This document shows, in pieces, positions 24,160 to 32,427 of a stretch of 64,000 nucleotides of DNA. Position 1 is the stretch's first letter, and every line of letters begins with the position of its first letter. Under the pieces are notes generated by a model. It saw nothing but the letters and a program-made list of their open reading frames with translations, was not told where the DNA came from and ran no database searches. Both the position numbers and the translations under genes were made by a program. This stretch comes from Lachnospiraceae bacterium. GTDB lineage: Bacteria > Bacillota > Clostridia > Lachnospirales > Lachnospiraceae. Where the stretch lies: the NCBI GenBank assembly GCA_910576335.1, contig CAJTIU010000013.1, positions 84,606 through 148,605 on the forward strand, read 5' to 3'.

Positions 24160-24714
24160 TTATGACAGGAAATCGTCATCGTCTGCGGAAGCAAAGTCGT
24201 CTTCGGCGCGGCTCTTCCCGCCGAGGGGTTCCCCGTCACGGATCTTCTGGAGATTGTTCAGGCCGCAGGCAATCCCCTTGTTGCCATTGGTGTTGAACGC
24301 GTAAAAGTTTACAGACGCCCTGCCGTATACTCCGGAGTAGACCTCGGAACGCTCAAGGATAGGCTGGCGGTCCGCATCCACGATGCCGGGAGCCGTGGAA
24401 GAATTTGCGTTGATGAAATAGGAATTTGCATACGCCGCATCGTCCGGCCTCTCCAGGTCGCCGTCGCGAAGGGGAGTCTTGATGGACTTGAGGGGCGGGA
24501 CGGCCTTGCCGCTGCCCTTCAGCTTGGACTCGCCTTCCTCGTAAGCGGCCTGGATCGCGGCTTTGATCTTGTTTACGGTCGCCGCGTCATCCTTCGGGAT
24601 GATGAGGGAGACGCTGTACTTCGGCGCGCTCCCGTTGATGGATTTTGCGTCCCACACATTTGCGTAGGACCATCTGGTATTCACTCCCGTGATTACCTTC
24701 GTTGGATTGAACAT
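24160..24714 (-). CDS. DUF2815 phage protein, likely single-strand DNA-binding
   Basis: A 184-residue DUF2815 protein: VITGVNTRWSYANVWDAK at the start, KYSVSLIIPKDDAATV, a central YANSYFINANS, and an acidic C-terminal tail (DDFASADDDDFLS). DUF2815 proteins adopt an OB-fold-like role in phage replication modules and the acidic tail resembles SSB tails that recruit partners. It lies 12 bases after the DUF2800 gene and is co-transcribed with the DNA polymerase. Confidence 0.85.
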   Translation of the reverse strand: MFNPTKVITGVNTRWSYANVWDAKSINGSAPKYSVSLIIPKDDAATVNKIKAAIQAAYEEGESKLKGSGKAVPPLKSIKTPLRDGDLERPDDAAYANSYFINANSSTAPGIVDADRQPILERSEVYSGVYGRASVNFYAFNTNGNKGIACGLNNLQKIRDGEPLGGKSRAEDDFASADDDDFLS

Positions 24715-24726
24715 ACTCTTTTCCTC

Positions 24727-25848
24727 CTAATTTTCTTTGAAGTCATCGGTTGCCGTGTTGATTGCCGGGCGCTTGTCTTTCTCCGGCACGAGGGCCGGCT
24801 TGCCCGGAGGCTTCATGACCAGCCCGCCAAGCAGTTCGTCAAATTTCTTCTTCCCAAGCAGTGAAGTCATCGCCGTGATGCCGAGGAGTTTTTTCTCATA
24901 AGGCTCGTACCCCGCGCCCTGGACTGCGGAAGCCACAGCCGTTTCATCCGTGAATCTGCGGTTCGACTTGCCTTCCACGACCTTGAAGCCGTCATACTTC
25001 ACGCCGGAGAGCGCCTGCTGCAGGGCATAGTCCTTGATGTCGCTGCCCCAGGAGACGAGTTCGTCGATCCGGGACAGGATGGCGGCGATTTCGGACGGCT
25101 TCAGGGTGTCCGGCATCGCAAAGTCGTATCTCGCCATCTCAAGGTTATGTTCCGCCCGTTTGCGGCACGCCGCCTTGACCTTGCAGAACTGGCAGTGTTC
25201 CCCCGCATGGAATTCGCCGCCGCCTTCATATGCCAGCTTTGCGGCCGGGGAAAGCGTGTTCTCTGCCCAGGCGAGCAGTTCGTCCTTGCCCATGGAGGCA
25301 GTGCTGATGTTGTCCCTGCGGGGCTGGAAGATGGTCATCTTCACCGTTTCGATGTCATAAATGCCATCGTAGGTGTCCAGCGCGCCGAGGGCATAGCACC
25401 GCATCTGCGGGTTGTCTTCGGCATTGACCAGGACTCCGACCCCGTACTTGAAGTCGATGACATGCAGCTCCCTGTCGGAGACGATGACGCAGTCCCCGGT
25501 GCCGAAGCCGTCCGGCACCCACCTGGAAAAGTCCAGGCGCTCCTCGATAAGCACCTGCGGGTCGGGGCAGAGCTTCTTCGCCTGTTCCAACTGCTCTAAG
25601 ACATAATTCCGGTACTCATCGGTGCAGTCATCCATCTCCGCGTCAAAGTTCTCCAGGTGTCCCTCCGGGTTTTGCAGTTTCCTTCCGAGGGCTTTCCCTA
25701 CCTTGTATTCGCAGAGGGTATGTGCGTCCGTGCCCTGCTGCGCGTAAGGGCTGGCCCGTTCCTCTACACTGGCGCAGGCCAGAGCCGACGGCGGGCAGTT
25801 GAGCCACCTGTGGCTGGCGGAGGCGGAGAGCAGAGCGTGTTTAGCCAT
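24727..25848 (-). CDS. DUF2800 phage protein, Cas4/RecB-like nuclease
   Basis: A 373-residue DUF2800 protein. The PD-(D/E)xK core of RecB/Cas4-like nucleases is visible: the GTDAHTLCE helix, then GDCVIVSDRELHVIDFKYGVG (Asp and D-x-K) and QMRCYALGAL. A possible iron-sulfur or zinc cluster follows (CQFCKVKAACRKR). Such proteins pair with DUF2815 and polymerase in Clostridia phages and probably process DNA ends for recombination-linked replication. Its start overlaps the preceding gene by 8 bases. Confidence 0.88.
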   Translation of the reverse strand: MAKHALLSASASHRWLNCPPSALACASVEERASPYAQQGTDAHTLCEYKVGKALGRKLQNPEGHLENFDAEMDDCTDEYRNYVLEQLEQAKKLCPDPQVLIEERLDFSRWVPDGFGTGDCVIVSDRELHVIDFKYGVGVLVNAEDNPQMRCYALGALDTYDGIYDIETVKMTIFQPRRDNISTASMGKDELLAWAENTLSPAAKLAYEGGGEFHAGEHCQFCKVKAACRKRAEHNLEMARYDFAMPDTLKPSEIAAILSRIDELVSWGSDIKDYALQQALSGVKYDGFKVVEGKSNRRFTDETAVASAVQGAGYEPYEKKLLGITAMTSLLGKKKFDELLGGLVMKPPGKPALVPEKDKRPAINTATDDFKEN

Positions 25849-26200
25849 TGCCGATCCCCTCCAGTTCCGCGAGCACCTCCGCGTATTTCTCCGCGGGTAT
25901 GCTGCTTAATTGCCCTGTCCCGGAATACTTCCTCACCAGTTCCTTCACCGCGGGCTTGTACGCCCCGCCGTCAGCATTGGATTTGGCTACGAGGAGCTTC
26001 CTGACATCCTCTTTGGAAATGCTTTTTTCCGCGGCAGGTTCAGGGGTTTCTTTTTTCAGGGGTTCCGCAGGCTTCCCCTCCTGCGCGGGTCCATTTTCGG
26101 AAGAGTAAAAAGCCTTCAATGCTTCAGCGGCTTTTACCAGTCCGTTGCCGCACGCGATCATTTCGTCAATCGCGGCGGACAGCTCGTTCATTTTGCCCAT
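25841..26200 (-). CDS. Hypothetical phage protein
   Basis: A 119-residue protein starting at MGKMNELSAAIDEM. The N-terminal helix is followed by a Pro/Glu/Ala-rich linker (residues ~40-65) and a C-terminal helical domain (SISKEDVRKLLVAKSNADGG to AEVLAELEGIG) that resembles a small SAP/HeH-type fold. It sits at the head of the DUF2800/DUF2815/polymerase operon. I do not assign a function. Earlier in-frame codons have no start with a better ribosome-binding site. Confidence 0.65.
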   Translation of the reverse strand: MGKMNELSAAIDEMIACGNGLVKAAEALKAFYSSENGPAQEGKPAEPLKKETPEPAAEKSISKEDVRKLLVAKSNADGGAYKPAVKELVRKYSGTGQLSSIPAEKYAEVLAELEGIGNG

Positions 26201-26378
26201 CTGATGGCACCTCCGTTTTCCTGAGATTTTCGCTGATTTTCCGTGCAAGCCGTTTCGTGATGACGCTGATCGCCACCAGGACATCCGCCAGTTCTTCGTC
26301 CAGCTCCCTGTCCCGGATACGGCCCGCGTCTGCCGCATTTTTTACATCCATGTGCAACACCGCCTTCCTGATCGGCAT
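26166..26378 (-). CDS. Small hypothetical phage protein
   Basis: A 70-residue, all-helical protein with the core HMDVKNAADAGRIRDRELDEELADVLVAISVITKRLARK, of a kind commonly found first in the DUF2800/DUF2815 replication operon. Its end overlaps the next gene by 35 bases. It is the first gene leftward from the divergent control region carrying the 29-bp repeats. Function unknown. Confidence 0.6.
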   Translation of the reverse strand: MPIRKAVLHMDVKNAADAGRIRDRELDEELADVLVAISVITKRLARKISENLRKTEVPSDGQNERAVRRD

Positions 26379-26396
26379 CTTTGCCTTTCAATTTCC

Positions 26397-26602
26397 TATG
26401 GACACGTTTTCCGGTTTTGGACGGAAATTTTTTGAGGGACTTTACGGGGGCGCTGCCCCTGTCTGCCCTTCACCTTCCCATGGACACCTTCCCTGGATTT
26501 GGACGGATTATTTTGAAAAATTTTTTGGGGAGGGTGTCGCATTTATATGGAAAGAAAAGAAACCAAAAGTTTTTCCGTCCAAAACGCCCCGGCGTGTCCA
26601 TG
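26397..26602. repeat. Three copies of a 29-bp repeat in the divergent early control region
   Basis: Copies lie at 26397-26425 (+), 26479-26507 (+) and 26574-26602 (-). Each has the form YATGGACAC-N11-TTGGACGGA (small variations inside), with TGGAC at both ends. They fill the 335-bp gap between the leftward replication operon and the rightward early genes, where a repressor or an origin-binding protein would act. A fourth copy is at 59742-59770 before the recombinase operon. A GGGGGCGCTGCCCC dyad lies between copies 1 and 2. Confidence 0.75.
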
Positions 26603-26713
26603 GGAAGGTAGGAGGACAAAACAGTCCTTACTAATTAACGAAAGGCGTGATGCAGGATTGGGATAGCTTACAAGAACAGTGAAGGCTACAGCGACCTCGT
26701 CCCGTTCCGGGCT

Positions 26714-27073
26714 GTGGCAAATATGGAGAGGAAAGGATACCGCCCGCTTGTCTATATCTGTTCGGCGTTTTCCGGGGACGAGGAAGGGAATGCGGAGAAG
26801 GCGAGGAAATACAGCAGGTTCGCCGTGGACAGCGGCGCGATCCCTTTAGCGCCGCACCTGCTCCTGCCGCAGTTCATGGACGAGGGGGAGGAGCGGGAAC
26901 TGGCAATGTTCATGGATCTGGTATTCCTTGGGAAATGCGAGGAGGTCTGGGTGTTCGGCTCGGAAGTCCGGCTGTCGGAGGGCATGAGGGCGGAGATCGG
27001 GAAGGCGGAGCGCAGGGACATGAAGATCCGGTATTTTACGGAAGGCTTAAAGGAGGAGACAGGATGCAGATAA
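26714..27073 (+). CDS. DUF4406/DUF7768-like nucleotide-fold protein
   Basis: A ~119-residue protein with a Rossmann-like start RPLVYICSAFSGDEEGNAEKARKYSRFAVDSGAIPLAPHLLLPQF and later VWVFGSEVRLSEGMRAEIGKAERR. This is the layout of phage DUF4406/DUF7768 proteins related to nucleoside 2-deoxyribosyltransferases. I list the GTG at 26714; the ATG at 26723 is an alternative. The frame is open ~60 bases upstream and encodes a typical AYKNSEGYSD segment there, but without a normal start codon, so the true N-terminus may have been lost. It overlaps the helicase-primase start by 10 bases. Confidence 0.7.
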   Translation: MANMERKGYRPLVYICSAFSGDEEGNAEKARKYSRFAVDSGAIPLAPHLLLPQFMDEGEERELAMFMDLVFLGKCEEVWVFGSEVRLSEGMRAEIGKAERRDMKIRYFTEGLKEETGCR

Positions 27074-29331
27074 CGATTTGCCGCGCCGACTGTGCGGGCA
27101 ATGCCAGGAACTGCAGGTACCCCACGAAAGTCGTGGTAGCGGACGCGGGGATGATGAAGGATGCGGCGGCTTATGACCATGTGTGCGGGGAATACAGGGG
27201 GAGCTACCGTACCAATGGGAATTTCCTTTCTTCGGATGTGGTGGTCATGGACCTGGACAATGACCATACCGATGACCCGGCGGAATGGGTGACGGAGGGG
27301 AAGCTGGACGGGATGATGCCGGACATTTCCTATATATTGGTGCCGAGCCGCCACCACATGCTGGAGAAGGACGGGGAGTCCGCAAGGCCCCGGTACCATG
27401 TGTATTTCCCTATTGGGGCGGTTGCGGATGCCGGGCAGTATGCGGCCCTGAAGCGGGCGATCCATAATGCGTTCCCTTTCTTTGACGGGAATGCCCTGGA
27501 CGCCGCAAGGTTCATCTTTGGGGCGGACTGCGGCGACGTGGTGTGGCACGAGGGCTGGGTGAATATTGACGAGGAAGTGTCAACAGGAACAGAAGAAGAG
27601 ACCCCGTCTGTGGGCGGCCCCATCCTGGAAGGGAGCCGGAACAACACCCTTTCCCGCTTTGCCGGGAGGGTGCTGAAACGCTATGGGGAATGCAGCAAGG
27701 CGCATGAAATCTTCCTGGAGGAGGCAGGGAAGTGCGAGTCCCCGCTGGAAGCCACGGAGTTGGATACTATCTGGTTTTCCGCGCTGAAGTTTTTCAGGAA
27801 TACCATCAGCGGGCAGGACGGCTATGTGCCTCCCGGCCAGTATAATGATGATTTTGCGGGAGGGAAGTCCTTAAAGCCGGACGATTACTCGGACATCGGG
27901 CAGGCGAAGGTGCTGGCAAGGGAGTATGGGGACGAGCTGATCCACACGAACGCCACGGACTACCTCCGGTATGACGGGGAGGTGTGGCGCGAGGACAGGC
28001 AGCTCGCGGTCGGCGCGATAGAGGAGTTTTCAGACCTCCAGCTTGCGGATGCGCAGGACGAGGTGGAGAAAGCGAAAAAGGCATTGAAAGATGCCGGGGT
28101 TGCGGAGGACGCGCTTGCCGCAGGGGGTAAGACGCTGGAAAAAGCCGTGCCAGGTAGCTTGCTGGGGCTGTACTTTGCGTATGTCGGCGCGAGGAATTAC
28201 CTGTCCTTCGCGCAGAAGCGCAGGGATTATAAATACCTTACGTCCGCGCTCAATGCCGCAAGGCCGATGCTGCTTGCCGACGTGAACGACCTTGACCGGA
28301 ATGAGAGCCTGCTCAACACGCCGCGTGCCACCTATGACCTCAGAAGAGGCATGGCCGGGGAGCAGCCGCATGACCCGAAAGACCTGATCACTAAGATTAC
28401 CGGGTGTTCGCCGGGGGATGAGGGGAGTCAGGTATGGGAGGACGCGCTCTGGCTGTTCTTCTGCGGCGACCAGGCGCTCATTGATTATGTGCAGCAGGTG
28501 GTCGGCATGGCGGCGGTGGGCAAGGTGTACCAGGAGCATCTCATCATCGCTTATGGAGGCGGGGCCAACGGCAAGTCCACTTTCTGGAATGCCGTCTACC
28601 GGGTGCTTGGCAATTATGCAGGGAAGATATCGGCGGAGGCGCTCACGATGGGATGCAAGAGGAACGTGAAGCCGGAGATGGCGGAGCTGAAGGGGCGGAG
28701 GCTCATCATCGCTTCGGAGATGGAGGAAGGGATGCGGCTGAACACGGCGGTGGTCAAACAGCTCTGCTCCACGGACGAGATCCAGGCGGAGAAAAAATAC
28801 AAGGACCCGTTCCAGTTCATCCCTTCCCATACGCTGGTGCTGTACACCAACCACCTGCCGAAGGTCGGTGCGAACGATGACGGCATCTGGCGCAGGCTTG
28901 TGGTGATCCCCTTCAATGCCCATATTGTGGGGGACACGGATATTAAGAACTATGCGGATTATCTATTTGAGAACGCAGGCCCCGCCATCCTGGCATGGAT
29001 CATCGAAGGGGCGCAGAAAGCAATCGCACAGAACTTCAAAACCGACCCGCCGCAGTGCGTGAAGGATGCGGTGCAGGCATACCGGGAGGACAACGACTGG
29101 CTTGGGAGGTATATCGACGAATGCTGTGAAGTTGACCCTTCCTATCAGGAGAAGTCGGGGGAGTTCTACCAGCAGTACCGGGCTTACTGCATCCAGAACG
29201 GCGAGTATATCCGCAGCACCACGGATTTTTATTCCGCCGTGGACAAGGCGGGCTTTGTCCGGCGCAAGACGAACAAGGGGATGTTCGTGCATGGCGTGCA
29301 ACTCAAGAGCGGGCAGGACTTTCTGGGTTAG
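27064..29331 (+). CDS. Phage primase-helicase, D5/P4 superfamily 3 type
   Basis: A 755-residue protein. The N-terminal third resembles an archaeo-eukaryotic primase-like region (SSDVVVMDLDNDHTDD, then RYHVYFPIG and NALDAARFIFGADCGD). The C-terminal part is a D5_N plus superfamily 3 helicase: Walker A AYGGGANGKSTFWNAVY at about residue 497, Walker B LIIASEMEEG, sensor FIPSHTLVLYTNHLPKV and DDGIWRRLVVIPF. It primes and unwinds during phage replication. AGGAGGAG precedes the ATG inside the end of the previous gene. Confidence 0.92.
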   Translation: MQITICRADCAGNARNCRYPTKVVVADAGMMKDAAAYDHVCGEYRGSYRTNGNFLSSDVVVMDLDNDHTDDPAEWVTEGKLDGMMPDISYILVPSRHHMLEKDGESARPRYHVYFPIGAVADAGQYAALKRAIHNAFPFFDGNALDAARFIFGADCGDVVWHEGWVNIDEEVSTGTEEETPSVGGPILEGSRNNTLSRFAGRVLKRYGECSKAHEIFLEEAGKCESPLEATELDTIWFSALKFFRNTISGQDGYVPPGQYNDDFAGGKSLKPDDYSDIGQAKVLAREYGDELIHTNATDYLRYDGEVWREDRQLAVGAIEEFSDLQLADAQDEVEKAKKALKDAGVAEDALAAGGKTLEKAVPGSLLGLYFAYVGARNYLSFAQKRRDYKYLTSALNAARPMLLADVNDLDRNESLLNTPRATYDLRRGMAGEQPHDPKDLITKITGCSPGDEGSQVWEDALWLFFCGDQALIDYVQQVVGMAAVGKVYQEHLIIAYGGGANGKSTFWNAVYRVLGNYAGKISAEALTMGCKRNVKPEMAELKGRRLIIASEMEEGMRLNTAVVKQLCSTDEIQAEKKYKDPFQFIPSHTLVLYTNHLPKVGANDDGIWRRLVVIPFNAHIVGDTDIKNYADYLFENAGPAILAWIIEGAQKAIAQNFKTDPPQCVKDAVQAYREDNDWLGRYIDECCEVDPSYQEKSGEFYQQYRAYCIQNGEYIRSTTDFYSAVDKAGFVRRKTNKGMFVHGVQLKSGQDFLG

Positions 29332-29536
29332 TGCAGTGCGTGGAGGTCTTTTGCGTACAGTGCATAAGACTTCCACGACATACACGGATCCTGCATTTAA
29401 GCCATTTGTGACAGTTTAGATACTCTTTTCCTAAAAGTTTCCTATATAGAAAAATATTAGTAAAAAAGCCTTATAGGAAAGTTTACGCAGGGAGGTTCAT
29501 GAGCGTCACGCTTTATCGATTTGACGGAGGTTTGCG

Positions 29537-29818
29537 ATGCGTGAAAAAGACATCGAGAGGAAGTTTGTTGCGGAGGTGAAAAGGCACGGCGGCATATGCC
29601 CTAAGTGGGTGTCGCCGGGATTTGACGGGATGCCCGACCGGATTGCCTTGCTGCCGGGTGGGAAGTCCGGCTTTGTGGAGACCAAGGCTCCGGGGGAGAA
29701 GCCCCGTCCCCTCCAGGCTTCCCGCCACGCATTATTACGGCGGCTGGGATTCCGGGTGTATGTCCTGGACGACCCGGCGCAGATCGGAGGGATCATTGAT
29801 GAGATACAGTCCACATAA
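29537..29818 (+). CDS. VRR-NUC domain nuclease
   Basis: A 93-residue stand-alone VRR-NUC protein: REKDIERKFVAEVKRHGG, then GFDGMPDRIALLPGGKSGFVETKAPGEKP with the D...ExK catalytic set, then QASRHALLRRLGFRVYVLDD. Such nucleases are Holliday-junction-type or branched DNA enzymes in phage replication modules. It overlaps the helicase start by 20 bases. A 205-bp gap before it carries a GTGGA-GTCTT dyad but no gene. Confidence 0.92.
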   Translation: MREKDIERKFVAEVKRHGGICPKWVSPGFDGMPDRIALLPGGKSGFVETKAPGEKPRPLQASRHALLRRLGFRVYVLDDPAQIGGIIDEIQST

Positions 29819-31163
29819 GTACCAGCAGTATGCGATAGATTTCATAATCCGTAACCCCGTGGCGGCAATCCTGCTGGATATGGGGATGGGGAAGACGAGC
29901 CTGACATTGATGGCAATCAACAGGCTGATGTACGAGGAATTCGAGGTGAGTAAAGTATTGATCATCGCTCCCCTGCGGGTTGCCAAGAATACATGGCCGG
30001 CAGAGATTGAGAAGTGGGAGCAGCTTAGCGGGCTGCGGTATTCCATTGTTGTGGGGACGCCCGCCCAGAGGAAGAAAGCGTTAAAAGCAGATGTAGATAT
30101 TTATATCATTAACAGGGAGAACCTCACCTGGCTGGTTGAAAGCAGCGGCATCCCGTTCGGATTCGACATGATAGTGGTCGATGAGCTGTCCAGTTTCAAG
30201 TCCTGGCAGTCAAAGCGGTTCAAGTCGTTCATGAAGGTACGTCCGCTGGCCAGGAGGGTGGTGGGGCTTACGGGAACCCCCAGCAGCAACGGACTCATGG
30301 ATCTGTTTGCGGAGTTCAAGGTGCTGGACATGGGGAAAAGGCTTGGGAGGTTCATCGGGCAGTACCGGCTGGATTATTTCAAGCCGGACAGGATGAACGG
30401 CCCCATCGTGTACTCCTACAAGCCGCTGCCGGGTGCAGAGGAGAAGATATATGCCAGGATCTCGGATATCACCATCTCCATGAAAGCGGCAGATTACCTG
30501 GAGATGCCGGAGCTGGTAGTGTCGGAATACCCCGTGTACATGGACGCAGAGGAGCAGGGGATTTATGATGCCATGAAGGAGAACCTGGTCATCGGGAAAC
30601 CAGAAGAGGAGATTACAGCCGCAAACGCAGCATCCCTTTCCGGCAAGCTGTCCCAGATGGCGAACGGAGCAGTGTATTCCGATAACGGGGAGGCTGTCCA
30701 GATCCATGGCCGGAAGTTGGATGCATTGGAGGATATCATCGAGTCCGCCTGCGGGAAGCCGCTCATGGTGGTCTACTGGTACAAGCACGACTACAGCCGG
30801 ATTGCGGAGAGGCTTTCAAGCATTGGTGTAATGTATGAAAAGCTGGATACGGATGCAAGCATCAGGAAGTGGAATGCCGGGGAGCTTCCGGTTGCCATGG
30901 TGCATCCCGCCTCTGCGGGGCATGGGCTGAACCTGCAGGGCGGCGGTTCAGCAATGGTGTGGTTCGGGCTTACCTGGTCGCTGGAGCTGTACCAGCAGAC
31001 GGTGGCACGTCTCTGGAGACAGGGGCAGACATCCGGGACGGTGGTCATCCAGCACATCATCACCAGGGGAACGGTTGATGAGCAGATCATGGGGGCATTG
31101 CGGTCTAAGGACACCTCGCAGGCGGCACTCATCGAGGCGGTGAAAGTGAATCTGAATAGATAG
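29799..31163 (+). CDS. SNF2-like DEAD/DEAH-box helicase
   Basis: A 455-residue superfamily 2 ATPase. Motif I is ILLDMGMGKTSLTL (~residue 24), motif Ia APLRVAKNTWPAEIEKW, motif II VVDELSS, motif III LTGTPSSNGLMDLF, and the C-terminal lobe shows HPASAGHGLNLQGGGSAMVWFGLTWSLELYQQTVARLWRQGQ. It is the usual partner of a VRR-NUC protein in Firmicute phages, with which it overlaps. Together they probably process replication forks or recombination intermediates. The ATG at 29799 is chosen since the upstream frame reads through the VRR-NUC gene. Confidence 0.92.
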   Translation: MRYSPHKYQQYAIDFIIRNPVAAILLDMGMGKTSLTLMAINRLMYEEFEVSKVLIIAPLRVAKNTWPAEIEKWEQLSGLRYSIVVGTPAQRKKALKADVDIYIINRENLTWLVESSGIPFGFDMIVVDELSSFKSWQSKRFKSFMKVRPLARRVVGLTGTPSSNGLMDLFAEFKVLDMGKRLGRFIGQYRLDYFKPDRMNGPIVYSYKPLPGAEEKIYARISDITISMKAADYLEMPELVVSEYPVYMDAEEQGIYDAMKENLVIGKPEEEITAANAASLSGKLSQMANGAVYSDNGEAVQIHGRKLDALEDIIESACGKPLMVVYWYKHDYSRIAERLSSIGVMYEKLDTDASIRKWNAGELPVAMVHPASAGHGLNLQGGGSAMVWFGLTWSLELYQQTVARLWRQGQTSGTVVIQHIITRGTVDEQIMGALRSKDTSQAALIEAVKVNLNR

Positions 31164-31238
31164 GCCAATCCATGTAAATCAAAGACAATCCATGAAAATC
31201 CATGGGAAGCAAATATATTTTGACTGGAGGCATGGCTT

Positions 31239-31697
31239 ATGAGCATTATCTGGAAATACCTTGACAAGCGGTCGGCGGCTGTGGACGCGCTGAAGGATTA
31301 CAACAATATGAGATTCATCATCGAACATACGGATGATGAGATCAAGGCGGCATATGAGAAGATGGGCGGCATCAGCAGTCAGCCGCCTGACGGGATGCCC
31401 CATACCCACAATTCCAATGCCATGGAGGACAGGATGGTTAAGGGGATTGAGGAAATCGACATCCTGAAAGAGCGTTACCGCCAGGCGGCGGAATATATGG
31501 CGTGGTTCCTTCCGGCATGGGAGGAGCTTTCTGAAGATGAGAGGTATGTGCTGGAAACCTTTTATTCGGATTCGGAAAGCCAGACCAGCGCCGTGTACAG
31601 CATCTGCGACCGCTTCGGCATCGAGCGTTCTTCGGCGTACAATAAAAAGAACCGCGCCCTGGGCAGGCTGGTGACGCTGCTGTACGGGAAAGCATGA
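31239..31697 (+). CDS. ArpU/DUF1492-like late transcription factor
   Basis: A 152-residue helical protein with a sigma region 4-like C-terminus (ELSEDERYVLETFYSDSESQTSAVYSICDRFGIERSSAYNKKNRALGRLVTLL). The position, last of the replication block and before HNH and the terminase, is that of ArpU-type activators that switch on phage late genes. It is a candidate to act at the repeated leader promoters further right, though nothing shows this directly. Confidence 0.8.
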   Translation: MSIIWKYLDKRSAAVDALKDYNNMRFIIEHTDDEIKAAYEKMGGISSQPPDGMPHTHNSNAMEDRMVKGIEEIDILKERYRQAAEYMAWFLPAWEELSEDERYVLETFYSDSESQTSAVYSICDRFGIERSSAYNKKNRALGRLVTLLYGKA

Positions 31698-31836
31698 TGC
31701 GGTCGGTGTGAGTAATATCGTGGATGCTTTTCCTTACCGGGCGTGGTATGCTGATAGCATGAAAAAATGTCAAGAGGGCCTTCGTGGGAGAATCGGAATC
31801 CTGCGGAGGCTTTCTGCCGCAAGGGAGGTGGAAACG

Positions 31837-32196
31837 ATGCCAAGGAAACCAAAGAGGCCGTGTTCCTTTCCCGGATGCCCGAAGCTGACAGAAGGGCGTT
31901 TTTGTGAGGAGCATGAAAAACAGGAGAACCGCCGTTACGAGAAGTACGACCGGGATCCGGCTGTACGCCGTAGGTATGGCAGGGCATGGAAACGCATCCG
32001 TGACAGCTACGCTGCAAAGCACCCGTTCTGTGAGGAGTGCCGGAAGAAGGGGCTGCTGCGTCCGGTAGAGGATGTACACCATAAGCTGCCGCTGGCAGAG
32101 GGCGGCACGCATGATGAGGATAACCTCGTATCACTATGCCAGTCGTGCCATGCAAGGATTCATGCGGAGCGTGGCGACAGGTGGCATAACCACTAA
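31837..32196 (+). CDS. HNH endonuclease
   Basis: A 119-residue HNH nuclease. Two Cys pairs near the N-terminus (CSFPGCPKLTEGRFCEEH) and CEEC bind zinc. The HNH core is VHHKLPLAEGGTHDEDNLVSLCQSCHARIH. GGGAGGTGG precedes the ATG at 31837. HNH proteins directly before the small terminase are part of the HK97-type DNA-packaging machinery and help terminase cut cos. Confidence 0.92.
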   Translation: MPRKPKRPCSFPGCPKLTEGRFCEEHEKQENRRYEKYDRDPAVRRRYGRAWKRIRDSYAAKHPFCEECRKKGLLRPVEDVHHKLPLAEGGTHDEDNLVSLCQSCHARIHAERGDRWHNH

Positions 32197-32209
32197 TTTA
32201 CTGTGTGGA

Positions 32210-32340
32210 TGTATGCCGTGGGGATTTCTGCCGACCGGGAGGGGCGGGTGAAATCTTTGCAAGGGAGCCACCGGGAAACGGGCGTGGGGTGTCACGCATA
32301 AAAACCGGAAATCAAACGGGGGATTGCCCGCCCGGAGATT
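32210..32340. other. cos: Putative cos region between HNH and small terminase
   Basis: The gene-free stretch between HNH and the small terminase holds GGGGCGGGTGAAATCTTTGC, then a CCACCGGGAAACGG segment, and a GGAAATC...GATTTCC dyad spanning ~32310-32345. In HK97-like phages of Firmicutes the cos site lies exactly here. The cut position and overhang cannot be read from the sequence. Confidence 0.4.
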
Positions 32341-32364
32341 TCCCTGAAATAAAGGCTTTCAAGG

Positions 32365-32396
32365 TGCTGCGGCGTTTGATTTCCGCAGCATTTTTT
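32365..32396 (+). terminator. Rho-independent terminator before the small terminase
   Basis: TGCTGCGG and CCGCAGCA pair around ten bases and are followed by T6. It would separate early transcription from the packaging/late region, or act as a site of antitermination. Confidence 0.75.
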
Positions 32397-32427
32397 CAAA
32401 GAAAATCAAAGAAACGGGGTGGAAACG

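Noticed and set aside
26439..26460. GGGGGCGCTGCCCC dyad as a terminator
   Set aside because: No T-tract follows; such GC dyads recur in this phage and it lies within the operator-like repeat region.
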